A program made the position numbers and the translations under genes. Below the pieces are notes generated by a model. The model was not told the DNA's origin and ran no database searches. It was given only the letters and a program-made list of their open reading frames with translations. From NCBI GenBank assembly GCA_905116865.2, contig CAJHNH020004535.1, positions 341,936-405,935 on the forward strand: a stretch of 64,000 bases of DNA, in the 5' to 3' direction. This document shows positions 23,680 through 34,065 of the stretch, piece by piece; within the stretch, counting starts at the first letter, position 1, and each line of letters starts with the position of its first letter. This stretch comes from Candidula unifasciata (taxonomy: Eukaryota; Mollusca; Gastropoda; Stylommatophora; Geomitridae).

Positions 23680-23990
23680 TGTAAGTAAAGTAAAGTAAAG
23701 ATCCCTTTTCACGCCTTTCGGCGCATCGGGCATGGGCAGAGCGTCCCATATTTTTACAGACCATCAGCACTCTGTGGGTAATGTGGTCAGCATTACGCCG
23801 GCTGTCTTTACTTTCCCAGGAATGCCCATCCTGGTACCCATTTTAGGCTGGGTCGACCTGCGACGTCCCATACCACGACAAAAATCCACACAGCCTGCAG
23901 TGGGTTTCGATCGTGGTATGCTGGCTCACGAGTCGGACTCGCAACGCCTTAGCCACGGACACCGCACTGTTTATTGGTAGCTGAGTGACA
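23680..23990 (-). mobile_element. tRNA-derived SINE, family A (full-length-looking)
   Basis: The minus strand begins GTCCGTGGCTAAGGCGTTGC (A box) and GATCGAAACCCAC (B box). The body includes GTAATGCTGACCACATTACC, and it ends GGCGCCGAAAGGCGTGAAAA-like before a (CTTTA)n tail. The tail and core recur in the plus-strand copy at 61,530-61,795 and in fragments at 12.5 and 24.5 kb. Confidence 0.72.
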
Positions 23991-24514
23991 ATCAGTTAAC
24001 AGTAAGTAACAATCAAGTTTATAGATGAGTTTCTCACAGCAGGGGATATTTTCTGCCTGTCTGTGAATAACTAAACTCATGATGTCTGGTAATTACTTAT
24101 TATCCAGTAGACATTTGCTCTGCAGAAGATATTTTGTGCTGCTAGAAATTCTTTACTGCTTTGCAACAATTAACTTAGATTATCACTGGGGGACTAAAAT
24201 AATATTCTGGTGAAATTAATCAGTGAGTGTCACTTGTAAAACCTGAGATTGCCTGGATTTTGTTAGCAAGGGCTGTATCTACTTGTTAGGAGCAGGGTTT
24301 AATTCATCAATGTTAACAAATAGCACTATAAATTACAGAAAGAGAATGAAGTTTGTGCACATTTAACCAAAACAATATTTTGTGCAAGTCTGTAGACAGT
24401 CTTAAAGATCTGTAGATGTAGATCAACATTTAGAGGCCAGTGTTTGCAAGCATTCATAATGTCAGTCAACAACAATAACATGTGACTGGAGACGACCTAC
24501 AAGCGTGTCATAAG
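23991..24514. other. Stretch with no recognised feature; possible 3' UTR
   Basis: If E15 is the terminal exon, its 3' UTR would lie between 24,825 and here. A minus-strand AATAAA is near 23,968, but it is distant and adjacent to a SINE, so I do not call a poly(A) site. Confidence 0.3.
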
Positions 24515-24665
24515 AGGACTCTTTTCCATGCCTTTAGGCTTATAGTGTATATAGTGCTGCGTATATAGTGCTGTGTATTTAGTGCTGTGTATATAGTGCT
24601 ATGTATATAGTGTCGTGTATCAATCGGCACTCAGTGAGTCATATGGGAAGCATCACATTGGTTGC
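24515..24665 (-). mobile_element. SINE family A fragment with internal 14-bp expansion
   Basis: CTTTTCCATGCCTTTAGGC and the GCACTCAGTGAG...GCATCACATTGG part match the SINE 3' region. Between them GTATATAGTGCTGT-like units are repeated about five times. Confidence 0.6.
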
Positions 24666-24825
24666 CTTAAAATGTCAAAAAAGGTGACTAAAGAATGGAC
24701 TAATTAAGTTGAAAGCGGCAAATAATCGCAGCCTAATTGATGTTTTAACTCCCCTTTTAAGGTTGAATGCAGAAGAAGAGATAGGAACTAAACTCAAATT
24801 CTTACTATGCAGTACATTTCTTCCT

Positions 24826-25045
24826 TTAGCCATGGATGGTATATTTTCCCTTGAAGCCCCAGTCATTGACAGAGTCATCTGACTTGAAGCTGATGTACAT
24901 TGTGTTCCCAGATGAGGTGACATTTGGGGGCAAAGTGTTCCCACAGAACTGACCCAACAAGGGAGCCGACTCACTGCTGCCATCATGGATCTTCACATAG
25001 TCATAACCACATTGATCGGTCTGTTCCAGGAGGAAGTCACTGAAG
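24826..25045 (-). CDS. EGF/CUB protein exon E15: CUB second half, stop codon
   Basis: After the TTGCAG acceptor (phase 2) the exon reads SFSDFLLEQTDQCGYDYVKI, HDGSSESAPLLGQFCGN, TSSGNTMYISFKSDDS, NDWGFKGKYTIHG and a TAA at 24826-24828. It supplies the second half of the CUB begun in E14, including the YDYVKIHDG signature, and the stop comes exactly at the end of the domain. The sequence at the position of the usual phase-1 donor is CATG|GCTAAA, where the homologous exon at 514-764 has CATG|GTAATT. So this is either a genuine last exon or an exon with a weak GC donor (exon end 24831) leading to the CUB exons at 5.1 and 0.7 kb. Confidence 0.87.
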
Positions 25046-25329
25046 CTGCAAGTAAAGTCATGCATATATGAAAGATTTACTAAGAGGCAGATGAGGCTTA
25101 ATCATCTGTTATGCTTTATTTTAGGAATCTGTTATACAATAACTAAGTCAGTTTTATTTTATGATAGTTTGGCTGAATTCATTATTCAGTAATTTAATCT
25201 TCATGATATAGCAAGGAGAGTTAACATCTAAGGCTTAGGCATTGCGAACACACTTCAAAATGCAGGGGTACCGGGTTCAATCCCAGCCTCATGTGATTTG
25301 GCAGCAGACTGCCTTACATTGGTTTCAAC

Positions 25330-26409
25330 TAGGGCTCTACCGAATATTCGCTTCTTATTTGCTTCGGGGCCAAATAGTGGGCCTGTTAACTATTCAGTAT
25401 TCGGCCGAATAGTTGTGGTCGGGCCGAATATGAATAATAGTTACCTTACACCCGCTTCTGCATACACGGCCCTAATGCTGACAATATAGAACGATTGGTT
25501 TTGTTAAAAGCTAATGCAGCTTTCCTGCATTAACTAAGCTGTCAGTGACAATTTCCAAGTTTAGTTACTTGTTATAATACTTAGGATTCTTTCATTCCTA
25601 GTTATTAGTTACCACAGACTGACTGAAGAATGCAATACATAAAATGGACATGGAAAGAATATAAACTCCGGCCACATTCAAGTTGATAATATTAAAATCA
25701 AACGAACGGAAACATATAAGTACTTGGGTCAAACTTAAACTGCTCTAACCTGCTGAGAGAAGAAATACAATCTAGAAAACAATGTAGAAATAAAGTATAC
25801 TATGCCCTACAATATCTGCTAAAGTCAAAGTGTCTGTCTCTCAACACCAAGATCAAAATATATAAAATGTTGATAAGACCAGTCGTTTTGTATGGCTCTG
25901 AAACTTAAAGCAGAAATAAAAGAGATGAGGCCTTATTACAGGTTTTTGAAAACAGTCTTACGATAAATGTTTGGACCCATCAAAGATGCTAACAGCCGGG
26001 AATGGAGAGTGAGAAGCAACAACGTAAATGTCAGATGACAAAGAAGTAGAACTGTATACAACTGAGAGATGAATGGGTGCAGACCACAAGACAGACAAAA
26101 AAGAAGTTCGAAAGATAATGTCCAGCCAGATCTGCAAACAACTGGTGTCACAAATTGTGAAGAGAAGGCCAGCTAGAGAGATGAATGGAGACGAGTTATA
26201 TCTGCAGCAATAAACTTCAAGGGCTCAGAATGCTAAAGAAGAAGATGAAACATGCTGCAGGAGATCACATATTGTGGCGGGGCATAATCGCCAAAGCCAA
26301 TCGGCAAGGCGCCTGATGATGATGATACACTATTCGTATTCGGCTGAATAGTTGGTTGCACTATTCGTATTCGGCCGAATAGTGAAAATCACTATTTGGT
26401 ACAGCCCTA
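25330..26409. mobile_element. hAT-type non-autonomous element with 8-bp target duplication
   Basis: The ends TAGGGCTCTACC and GGTACAGCCCTA are inverted repeats (one mismatch), with subterminal GAATATTCG and TATTCGGCCGAATAG palindromic motifs at both sides. A perfect 8-bp duplication GTTTCAAC flanks it (25322-25329 and 26410-26417). Most of the 1,080-bp interior is a degenerate LINE fragment, so the original element was shorter. Confidence 0.85.
25660..26310 (+). mobile_element. LINE RT C-terminal fragment nested in the hAT element
   Basis: Broken reading contains ETYKYLGQT, a CLSLNTKIKIYKMLIRPVVL run followed by YGSET, and further C-terminal LINE-like sequence to about 26,310. The LRPVVLYGSET motif is typical of invertebrate LINE RT thumbs. 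Multiple stops. Confidence 0.68.
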
Positions 26410-26469
26410 GTTTCAACAATAGTCTTCTTCTTCTTTCGTTCGCCTGAAATAAGTTATCTGTATCAGCAG

Positions 26470-27170
26470 TTTTGTCTCTTGTTAACAGTAGTATCAAGAA
26501 AGGACTATTCAGTAAGCAATGGCAAACTACTGTAGGTACATTTGCTTTTAAAAAAAAAACACAACAGCCAAAAAATGCTGGGGTTGGTTCTACAATGACC
26601 TGTAGAGGATACGCAACTAACTTTGTTTATACAGCAGTCTTGTGTTCTCAGCACTCTTTTGTACAGCAGTGACATTTGGTCGACTTATTCATACCAGGAG
26701 AAATGGCTAAATAGGTTTCACATGGGATGCCCAAGAGGAATACTTGTGACTGAGTCCATAAAGGCAGTAACAGTTGATAAAAATGTATTTGTTTTTGTGT
26801 CAGGTCATGCAGGTACTAGAAAAGATAACACGGGACAAAAATCAGTTTTATTTTCCTGACAGGTCATGCAGGTGTCAGATTAAATGAACAAGTGAAAAAA
26901 ATCAGTTTCTGTGTGTGTGTGTGTCAGGTCAGGCAGAGCCTAGACAAAATGAACAAGCTTGCAGAAAGCGGATGAGGAATGGACCAAGTTTATATACTCA
27001 GTGCCCTATGAGAAAGTTATGCAAATCAAGTGATGACTGAATCTGCAACCATGACCAAAATGTTTGAAAAAGTCAAATGGGCTGAGGCCAAACAAGAGCA
27101 CTATTCAGAAAGATAACAAACAAGCCAACATAGAAATAATGTCATTATCTATTACATGCTGGGTAATAAG
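26470..27170 (+). mobile_element. Composite LINE fragments: RT thumb then RNase H remnant
   Basis: At 26,620-26,760 the translation QQSCVLSTLLYSSDIWSTYS...NRFHMGCPRGIL is an RT thumb (VLSTLLYGSE.W). From 26,790 fragments such as SGHAG and LNEQ, repeated with small frameshifts, look like the end of an RNase H domain (PGHAG...NE.AD.LA). Heavily degraded. Confidence 0.55.
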
Positions 27171-27178
27171 CTGTGGAG

Positions 27179-27480
27179 GAGATCCAAGCTTTGATGGACT
27201 GATTGTTTCACTATGAAGCAGAACGACCAGCTGACTGTCACAGAGCTCGGCAGGTGGCTAGCCATTCTGGGAAAAGAGATCCAAGCTCTGATGGACTGAT
27301 TGTTTCACTATGAAGTCAGAACGACCAGCTGACTGTCATGGAGCTCGGTGGGTGGCTAGCCATTCTGGGAAGAGAGATCCAAGCTCTGATGGACTGAATG
27401 TTTCACTGTTAAGTAGGAATGACCAACTGACTGTCTCAGAGCTCGGCAGGTGGCTAGCCATTCTGGGGAGAGAGATCAAG
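27179..27480 (+). repeat. 97-bp tandem repeat, 3 copies plus a partial one
   Basis: Units starting near 27,179, 27,277 and 27,374 share GAGATCCAAGCTCTGATGGA, then GAACGACCAGCTGACTGTCA and GGTGGCTAGCCATTCTGGG. Confidence 0.88.
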
Positions 27481-29136
27481 CCATATGGGATAAAACCTGG
27501 TGCAATGACTCAGTCTTAACCTTTAGAGCAGTAACCTGAAATGCCTTCACCTATACATCACTTCATGGTGGGATAATCAGCGTCCTCATTTGCCACTGCC
27601 TGCCTAGAAAAGTATACAGTATATTGGTTATTTTTACAAGCTTGTGGGTAGGTGGGGGACCCAGAATCATATTGTCAGGAGTAGAGCATCACTGTGGGAT
27701 CGAACTCTGGGCCTCAGTTTTCTAAGCCTGTAGTAAATCTTGTACAGATTTCATGATGTATTCACCGTACAATGAAAGAAAATAAGCAAAAAATATATCT
27801 CTGAATCATTTATAAATATTTCCTAGTTAGCTAAGCAACAATTATCCTCAATGCACACCGAAAAGTCCATAAGAACTTGGATCCTATCTTTAGTATATCC
27901 CTCAGCGTGTGGCAACTGATTACATCAGTTCTGTGTTGGTTCACTATTCTTCTTTGGCTACCTGTATAGTGTTTATGTTTGGCGAAACCTCTTTTGACCT
28001 GAATTTCTTGTAGTCTTTTGATTGTTGCTGATTCAACATCATCTCCTGATTCACCTTCTCATTCTGCCTCCTTGAGGGCCTTGATAATGTGGGCCTGGTC
28101 AATAGCTTTTCCTGTACCTACTATGACCCTGCCAGCAAGCCAATCCACTCGTTCATTCCCTCTCACCTAAGAGTGTCCTGGCACAAAAATGAAACAAATT
28201 CCTATCAGACCAGATTTCCTCAGAGACTCCAACCATTTTCTATCTTCTTAAGCATGCTCACGGAATCACTTAGAAAGCAGGCAAGGGAAAAATGTTGTAT
28301 CTCTAGCCAAATCTTTTCTGTTAATGTTTAATCATTGCAGTAGCTGAGTTGACTGCTCAAGTTTCACTGTTGAATACTTTTGTGCATTCTATAACATATT
28401 ATAGATTTGTTGTACCCCACAAAATATTTTGTTTTTAAATGCTAAGATCATATTTATGGTATTATTTATGCATGTGCCCTCCGCCCATCCATGCTGTGAA
28501 TTACAAATATCTGGTCTGATTTGGACACATATAGAATGGCCAGAAACATTCATTCACACACAGACAAACCAACATACACTTGTTTAAAAATGAAACGTGA
28601 GCACTATTTTCCTTCTTGTGTGTTTTCCCTGGCAATGATACCTCCTCCACCTTCTCAGTCTGAGAGCTCTCCTCTCTGTTGCTATATTCTGCAGCTCCAT
28701 CTATTTCCTCCCATTTGATATACATCAGTCATTTTCTACTCTTTTATATTTATTAGTTACTGGTGCCATCGAAATTGGAACACTTCGTTTGCTGCTGAAG
28801 ATAGGGATGGAGCGTTTATGGGAGTGTCTCGAGTGCTATGATGTAGATTCTTAACTCAACATTCATATTTATTAGGACTTTCTTTGTGGCTTCCAGAGAA
28901 AAGACTTTCTAGTTTGATTATTAAAAGGTTTTCTAAATCTGTGTCCTATTCAGTGTCAGCTTCTTTTCCTCATCTCTTGATTGAGTGGAATTTGTTTAAT
29001 TCTCTCCCTAAGCTCTGCAACAGTGATAAACCTATAATTATCTCTGTTACTGAATATTTGTGTATGTTTTAAGGTGTTCTGTATAGTTCTACTCCATACA
29101 ACAATACTGATTTGAGGTTTGAACTAACATATTTAC
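27481..29136. other. Intron E14-E15, unannotated part
   Basis: No exon, transposon end or tandem repeat recognised. Open frames at 28,089 and 28,501-28,725 carry no domain. Confidence 0.4.
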
Positions 29137-29263
29137 CTCAAAGAAACAACACTGTTCTGCTGTCCTTGGATTGCCCAGTGACAGGTAAAGTTCAGTGGGT
29201 ACATTTCTGGATAGTTTGCACTGACGATGTATCCGCTAGGTTCAGTAATCACGGTGTTGCAAG
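29137..29263 (-). CDS. EGF/CUB protein exon E14: CUB first half
   Basis: A 127-nt exon found by direct reading of the minus strand. After GTTCCAG it reads (phase 1) ACNTVITEPSGYIVSANYPE, then MYPLNFTCHWAIQGQQNS and VVSL, ending AG|GTAAATATG in phase 2. C.....E.SG.I.S.NYP....N..C.W.I is the N-terminal half of a CUB. It splices in frame to E15. Length and phases equal those of the exon at 5008-5134, indicating repeated duplication of a two-exon CUB cassette. Confidence 0.88.
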
Positions 29264-30049
29264 CTGGAACACAACATATTGCAGAAAACTACAGTGTCAG
29301 GTAGCAATAATTTTCTAAGCCATATGAAATTAAAAATATGTTTCTAATTAATGATTACAATTAAGGGCCATGTTCACAGAGAAGGTTGACCACAATGGAT
29401 CTCCAGAATTAGCCTTGTACTGTGACTGATGTTCATCCATCTGTTCCTATTACTCTCTCACTTGGTGCACCTCTTGCTAACTGGCTTCAACATTTTTCTT
29501 CTTGCATAAGAGTGATGCTGACTAACGGAATTTGAACATTTCCTTGTCTCTATGTTTTCGCTCAAAAACTCTTTTTATTCCTAGTCTTCCTGAACCCCTT
29601 TATTGAACCGTTTTCCTGAACTATGATTTATTCTCCTCTATATTCATATCTCTGAAGAAATTCTCATTGCTTGTTTATTGACCAGGTCAATGAACCATAC
29701 AGGAGTAACGAGTCTGCATAATACTATTTTTTTGATGTGTTGTCAATCTCTCCAGATGTTAATCATTTCCTTTAATGATGACACAATTTTATGTTATCTT
29801 TTTAATTTATTTTTCACTTCGGCAAACCTCTTATTACATGTCTAAGATAGGAGACTCTTGTTTCTTGTTTTAGTATCGCTCATAAGGCTTGCAAAATAAA
29901 CGAAAGTTACTGATCAGCTACCATGGCAGTGCAGGGAGAAAATACAGATTACAGGACACACCAGACAATGTACATTTTCAAAGCTGAAGTCAATACACCA
30001 TAAGGTTATCATGCTGTTTCCAGGAAAATAACAGCATCTCAGGGAAAAC
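29264..30049. other. Intron E13-E14, nothing recognised
   Basis: AT-rich; no feature identified before the tandem repeat at 30,050. Confidence 0.4.
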
Positions 30050-30310
30050 AAGACAAAAGTAATGTGTTATCATAGTTCAATGTTAAAGAAAACAAGAACA
30101 GTAACTTATGTGTTGTCATAGTTCAATGTTAAAGAAAACAAGAACAGTAACTAATATGTTATCATAGTTCAATGTTAGAGAGAACAAGAACAGTAACTAA
30201 TATGTTATCACAGTTCAGTGTTACAGACAACAAGAAAAAGTAATCACTGTGGAAATATAGTTTAGTGCTAGAGAAAAAAACAAGAAAAATAACACTATGT
30301 TCCTACAACT
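30050..30310 (+). repeat. 46-bp minisatellite, about 5 copies
   Basis: Repeated TAGTTCAATGTTAAAGAAAA, then CAAGAACAGTAACTWATRTG, then TTATCA. It abuts exon E13 on its donor side. Confidence 0.88.
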
Positions 30311-30359
30311 CAATGTTAGTAACAGGATCAGAAAACAACACCAAACATCAAGTGTTTAC

Positions 30360-30488
30360 CATGAACATCGACACAAGTGAGCCCATCCGTGGACAGTTTC
30401 ATCCACTCAGGACACTGGCAGCTCTCTGTCCTTGGGTTGGAGGACACAACACGGCAAGTGTGTGAGCAGTTCTTCTCTTTGCATGGCG
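30360..30488 (-). CDS. EGF/CUB protein exon E13: EGF between two CUBs
   Basis: This 129-nt exon, phases 1 to 1, follows a TTGACAG acceptor and ends CATG|GTAAACAC. It encodes one EGF-like unit: SPCKEKNCSHTCRVVSSNPR, TESCQCPEWMKLSTDG, LTCVDVH, with the six cysteines in C-x4-C-x3-C...C-x-C...C order. No calcium-binding D-x-N/D-E start. Its position between two CUBs gives a CUB-EGF-CUB block, as in tolloid-type proteins, but no metalloprotease was found. Confidence 0.9.
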
Positions 30489-30579
30489 CTGTCAACAAAT
30501 TACACTTACAGAAAAACACCAAACAAAAATACACACATTAGAGGTACCTAATGCAGAAGTATGAGGCAGGTTTATTAAA

Positions 30580-31137
30580 TTGTTGTTGTTGTTGTTATCG
30601 ATCCATGGCCCATCTGTTCAACCAAGTCTCTTTGTTTATAGCTCTTATCAGTGTTTTTGCTGTCTGGAGGGTTGTCGCTGTAGGTGGTTGTTCTTGTGTT
30701 GCTCCTTTCTTTGCCAATCTGTCAGCTCTGTCATTACCTGGTGTGTCGGAGTGACCTGGAATCCACTGCATCACTATTTTGATGTTGTATGAGGTAATAA
30801 GCTGATCAGCATCCAGGATTATCTTGGCTATGTCAGTTCTGCAGCGTTCACTGCCCTCCAGAGCTTGAAGGGCAGACATCGAATCTGTGAAGATGACAAT
30901 ATTTTGGACCTTTGAGGGGTAAACATCCATTACAGTCTTTAGGTGGTATACTGCTGTTTCCAGTGCAATTATTTCAGCTTCATAGTTTGAACAGAATTCC
31001 CTGCATGCATAAAAAATCTCTTCAACTGATCCATCGGGATAACCTATGTAGATTCCGTAACCTGCTTTAATGGTAGCTTTAAATGCTGATCCATCAGTAT
31101 AGACATGTATCCATTCTTGGGGGTAAAATAAATAAGT
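30580..31137 (-). mobile_element. LINE RNase H domain fragment, internally deleted, (AAC)n tail
   Basis: An open minus-strand reading contains HVYTDGSAFKATIKAGYGIY (first Asp), NYEAEIIALETAV (Glu), VIFTDSMSALQAL (second Asp) and PGHSDTPGNDRADRLAKKG (last catalytic region): a complete RNase H1-type domain. After WLNRWAM it jumps to DR-stop and a TAACAACAAC tail. The copy at 34,994-35,546 has about 370 extra bp at this point, so this copy is internally deleted. It is sense-oriented relative to the host gene. Confidence 0.85.
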
Positions 31138-31319
31138 CCTGTTTTAACTGCACCGACAAACACCGATGGAAAACGTAAATGTGCAAATGTAGTATGTTTA
31201 TGTGGTTTATTAGTTAGCTGTGTGCTATTTTTTTCAGTTAAAATCTTGTTTGATGTAGAGGGTGAGTGATTTGCAAAAATAAATACGCCAGCCAGCTGTG
31301 AGGTTCATGCTAATATCCG

Positions 31320-31714
31320 TTTTTCTGTTAGCAAAAATACAACAGTGCTGCAGAAATTCACAGGCATCTCATTGAAGTTTATGGGCCAGATGTAAACATA
31401 AGCAGAAATGCCTGGCTTAAGCTCAACAAATTTTGTAGCACTATCAAAATGAAGGAGATGAATTTTTGGGGCACATTGTTACTGCAGAAAAGACCTGGAT
31501 TTCCTACACAAACAACAAATCAAAGCAATGGCTGATGCAATGGCCACTCATGGTCTCCGAAAGCAAAAAAACTGAAGCAAGCACCTTCTGTCAAAAAGAT
31601 CTTGGCCACTGTTTTCTGGGACAAAAAAGGGGTCTTGTTTATTGATTTTCTAGAATGTGGAAAGAGATTTAATGCCACAGCTAATTGTGAGACTGATAAA
31701 ACTTAGAGATGCCA

Positions 31715-31745
<31 letters not shown>

Positions 31746-32100
31746 CGTGGGTTGCTGTCCTTAGAATGCTCCTGCTGATAATGCTCGTCCTCAGGTCACA
31801 GATGCAACTTCATTTGTTGCAAAATTTCACTGGCAATTTTTTCACCACCAACTCTACAGCCCTGATCTGGCGCCAAGTGATTACCACCTTTTCATGCGCC
31901 TAAAGAAGTGACTGGCATTCCAGCAGTTTGAAACTGATGATGAACTGCAAACAAGCGTTAATGAATGGTTCAAGACGCTGGTGGCAGACTTTTTTGACAT
32001 TGGAATTAAGAACCTGGTGCAGCCTTACCAAAAATGAGTTGAAATCAGTGGTGACTACGTTGAGAAATAATGTAAATGTGTGGTTCACTTTTGGCTGCAA
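31320..32100 (+). mobile_element. Decayed mariner-type transposase
   Basis: Broken frames contain IVTAEKTWISYTNNKSKQW, KKILATVFWDKKGVLFIDFL, ADNARPQV at about 31,774 (mariner HDNARPH box), SPDLAPSDYHLF at about 31,855 (the SPDLAP.D..LF motif) and NEWFKTLVADFFDIGIKNLV. That order is diagnostic of mariner-family transposases. A 25-bp poly-A insertion near 31,718 and stops make it a pseudogene. I could not define the terminal inverted repeats. Confidence 0.82.
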
Positions 32101-32680
32101 TAAGTTATTTTATTATACAGTAGTTTTTTTCTTTTTAAATTGTATACCAGAACTTACTTAAAAAATGCACCTTGTACATCAAACAGAAGTGTATAAATAT
32201 AAACACTTATTAGTAGTGTATATAATAGAAGTACACATGGGGTTTTAAATGTCAGAAAAAAATTAAAATGTATACAATAGACATACGTACAGTAGAAGTA
32301 CACATGATATAAGTAGAGAACATCAAAATACATAAAATAGAATTACATACAACAGGAGTGCATACATTAAAGATACCAAAACAAAACCCCTACATAAAAC
32401 AGAAGTACATAAAATAAAAGTACCTGCATTATAAGTACATCAAATAGAAGTACATAAAGCAACTACACATGTAAACTACTGCATGTACATAAAACTAAAT
32501 AAACCAGTTAAAGTAAACTAAACACACATTGTGCTGTCTGTCTTGTTTATAATTTACATAGAATTTATATAAGTATGTCAGAATTATGACACTGCATTCA
32601 TAAACAGCAAGCCACACACAGTTGATGCAAAGTATGGTTCAGGAAAGGAAAATTTAGGAACCGTCAATATTATCACTTAC
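32101..32680. other. Intron E12-E13 stretch, A/T-rich with TACATAAA-like runs
   Basis: Irregular repeats of GAAGTACATAAAATA-type sequence at 32,220-32,470 form a loose low-complexity region. No other feature seen. Confidence 0.4.
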
Positions 32681-32883
32681 ACTCGGCTACATATGATCCT
32701 ATGAAACCTCTCTTGGAGACAGAAGAATCAGACACAAAGATAAGATACATGGAGTTTCCTGTTGACTTCACTGGTAGTTGCCAGTTGTCACAGATCTGTC
32801 GCAGAATGGGAGCCTCTTTGTTGGGACCATCATGGACCTCTAAGTAGTCGTATGGGCAGCCTTCCACATCATAGTCTTGTAGA
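32681..32883 (-). CDS. EGF/CUB protein exon E12: CUB second half
   Basis: This 203-nt exon, phases 2 to 1, follows a TGTTACAG acceptor and ends GAGT|GTAAGTG. It reads SLQDYDVEGCPYDYLEVHDG, NKEAPILRQICDNWQLPV, TGNSMYLIFVSDSS, KRGFIGSYVAE. YDYLEVHDG and the STGNSMYLIF.SD..V...GF strand pattern are the second half of a CUB domain, completing the one begun by E11 about 7.2 kb upstream. The intervening intron contains the giant minisatellite, a LINE and a relic CUB exon. Confidence 0.92.
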
Positions 32884-34065
32884 CTGTAACATAATTATTT
32901 GTTCCAAGAGTTAGTACAACTGCTAAGGATAAAAGATGATATTTGCAATATGTTTTTGCCAATTTTTTGCGAGAAGGAGAGTTCTGAAGAGCAATATATT
33001 GTAAATTCTAATGCAGGGAAATGAGTCATAGACAATCAACAGAGTAGGTGAGTGAATCACAGTCTATTAGTAGATTAGCAAAATGAACCATACACAATCA
33101 GTTGATAACTGAAGTAAACCATAGACAATCAGTAGATAACTGAAGTAAACCATAGACAATCAGTAGACTAGGCAACAATCATAGAAAAGCTGCAGAGATG
33201 TGGTTTTATAGAGAATGCCATGGACAGATGAAAAGTGCCATGAAGATGCTGTAAAAGAAATGAGCTTACAGAGAGAAATATGTTTCATACAACTACACAA
33301 AACAACCCACATTCTTTGGGTACATCATGGGAAGAGGAAGCCAGGAGAATGGGGAAGGAATGAGGCAGAGAGAGGATGCAGGACATTTTAGCATCATTGG
33401 AAGAGGGAGTATCTCATGACACTAGGGAATGCAGGGCAGGAATGAGGTAGTTTATAAGCATGAGAACTAATATAGACAGAATAGCACTGGGACATGTATT
33501 AGACATGTAAACAAGACAGAGGACTGTGGGCAGGCATCACAACTAAAGCCAAATGTTACAGACTATAAGAAGTTTCCTAAGTAAGTGAAAGGGTCACAGG
33601 TTTTAACAGATAATAGAATCTCTACCTAATTTCACTGAATGTCTTGTCTATTAAATGCAATTATATGTGTATAATTAAACAACCATAAGCCTGTCATATT
33701 TTTAACTAGTTACAACTTATTACCATTATTATTGATGTTCACAAACATTATGGAAGAGTTGTGTAATAAATCCAGCTTTTATGACCAGACAGCTAATACA
33801 CAATTATGATATCACGCTGATAAGTCAAGACAAATGACAAGCATGTGTGTTCTGAGTTCAGGATCTAAGGAGCAATGTGAAAAGGCGCTGGTCATCTCAC
33901 TTCATAAAGTGATGACACTGTTATTGTTGTTCCAGGTTTGACTCCTAATTACAAAGGTTACAACTAGTAATCTTATAGCCATACTACTATCAGACAGAGG
34001 GACATTCTAAAATCCACTGTGTGTAACACTGGTCATTAAGCTATGCATGACTGGTGTTTCTTTCA
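32884..34065. other. Intron E11-E12, distal part
   Basis: Apart from a small 31-bp tandem repeat at 33,055-33,180 nothing is recognised. Confidence 0.4.
33055..33180 (+). repeat. 31-bp tandem repeat, about 3-4 copies
   Basis: Repeated ACCATAGACAATCAGTAGAT, then AACTGAAGTAA. Confidence 0.85.

Noticed and set aside
23960..23975. Minus-strand AATAAA as poly(A) signal for the EGF/CUB gene
   Set aside because: About 850 bp below the stop and adjacent to a SINE; no supporting context, so no terminator was called.
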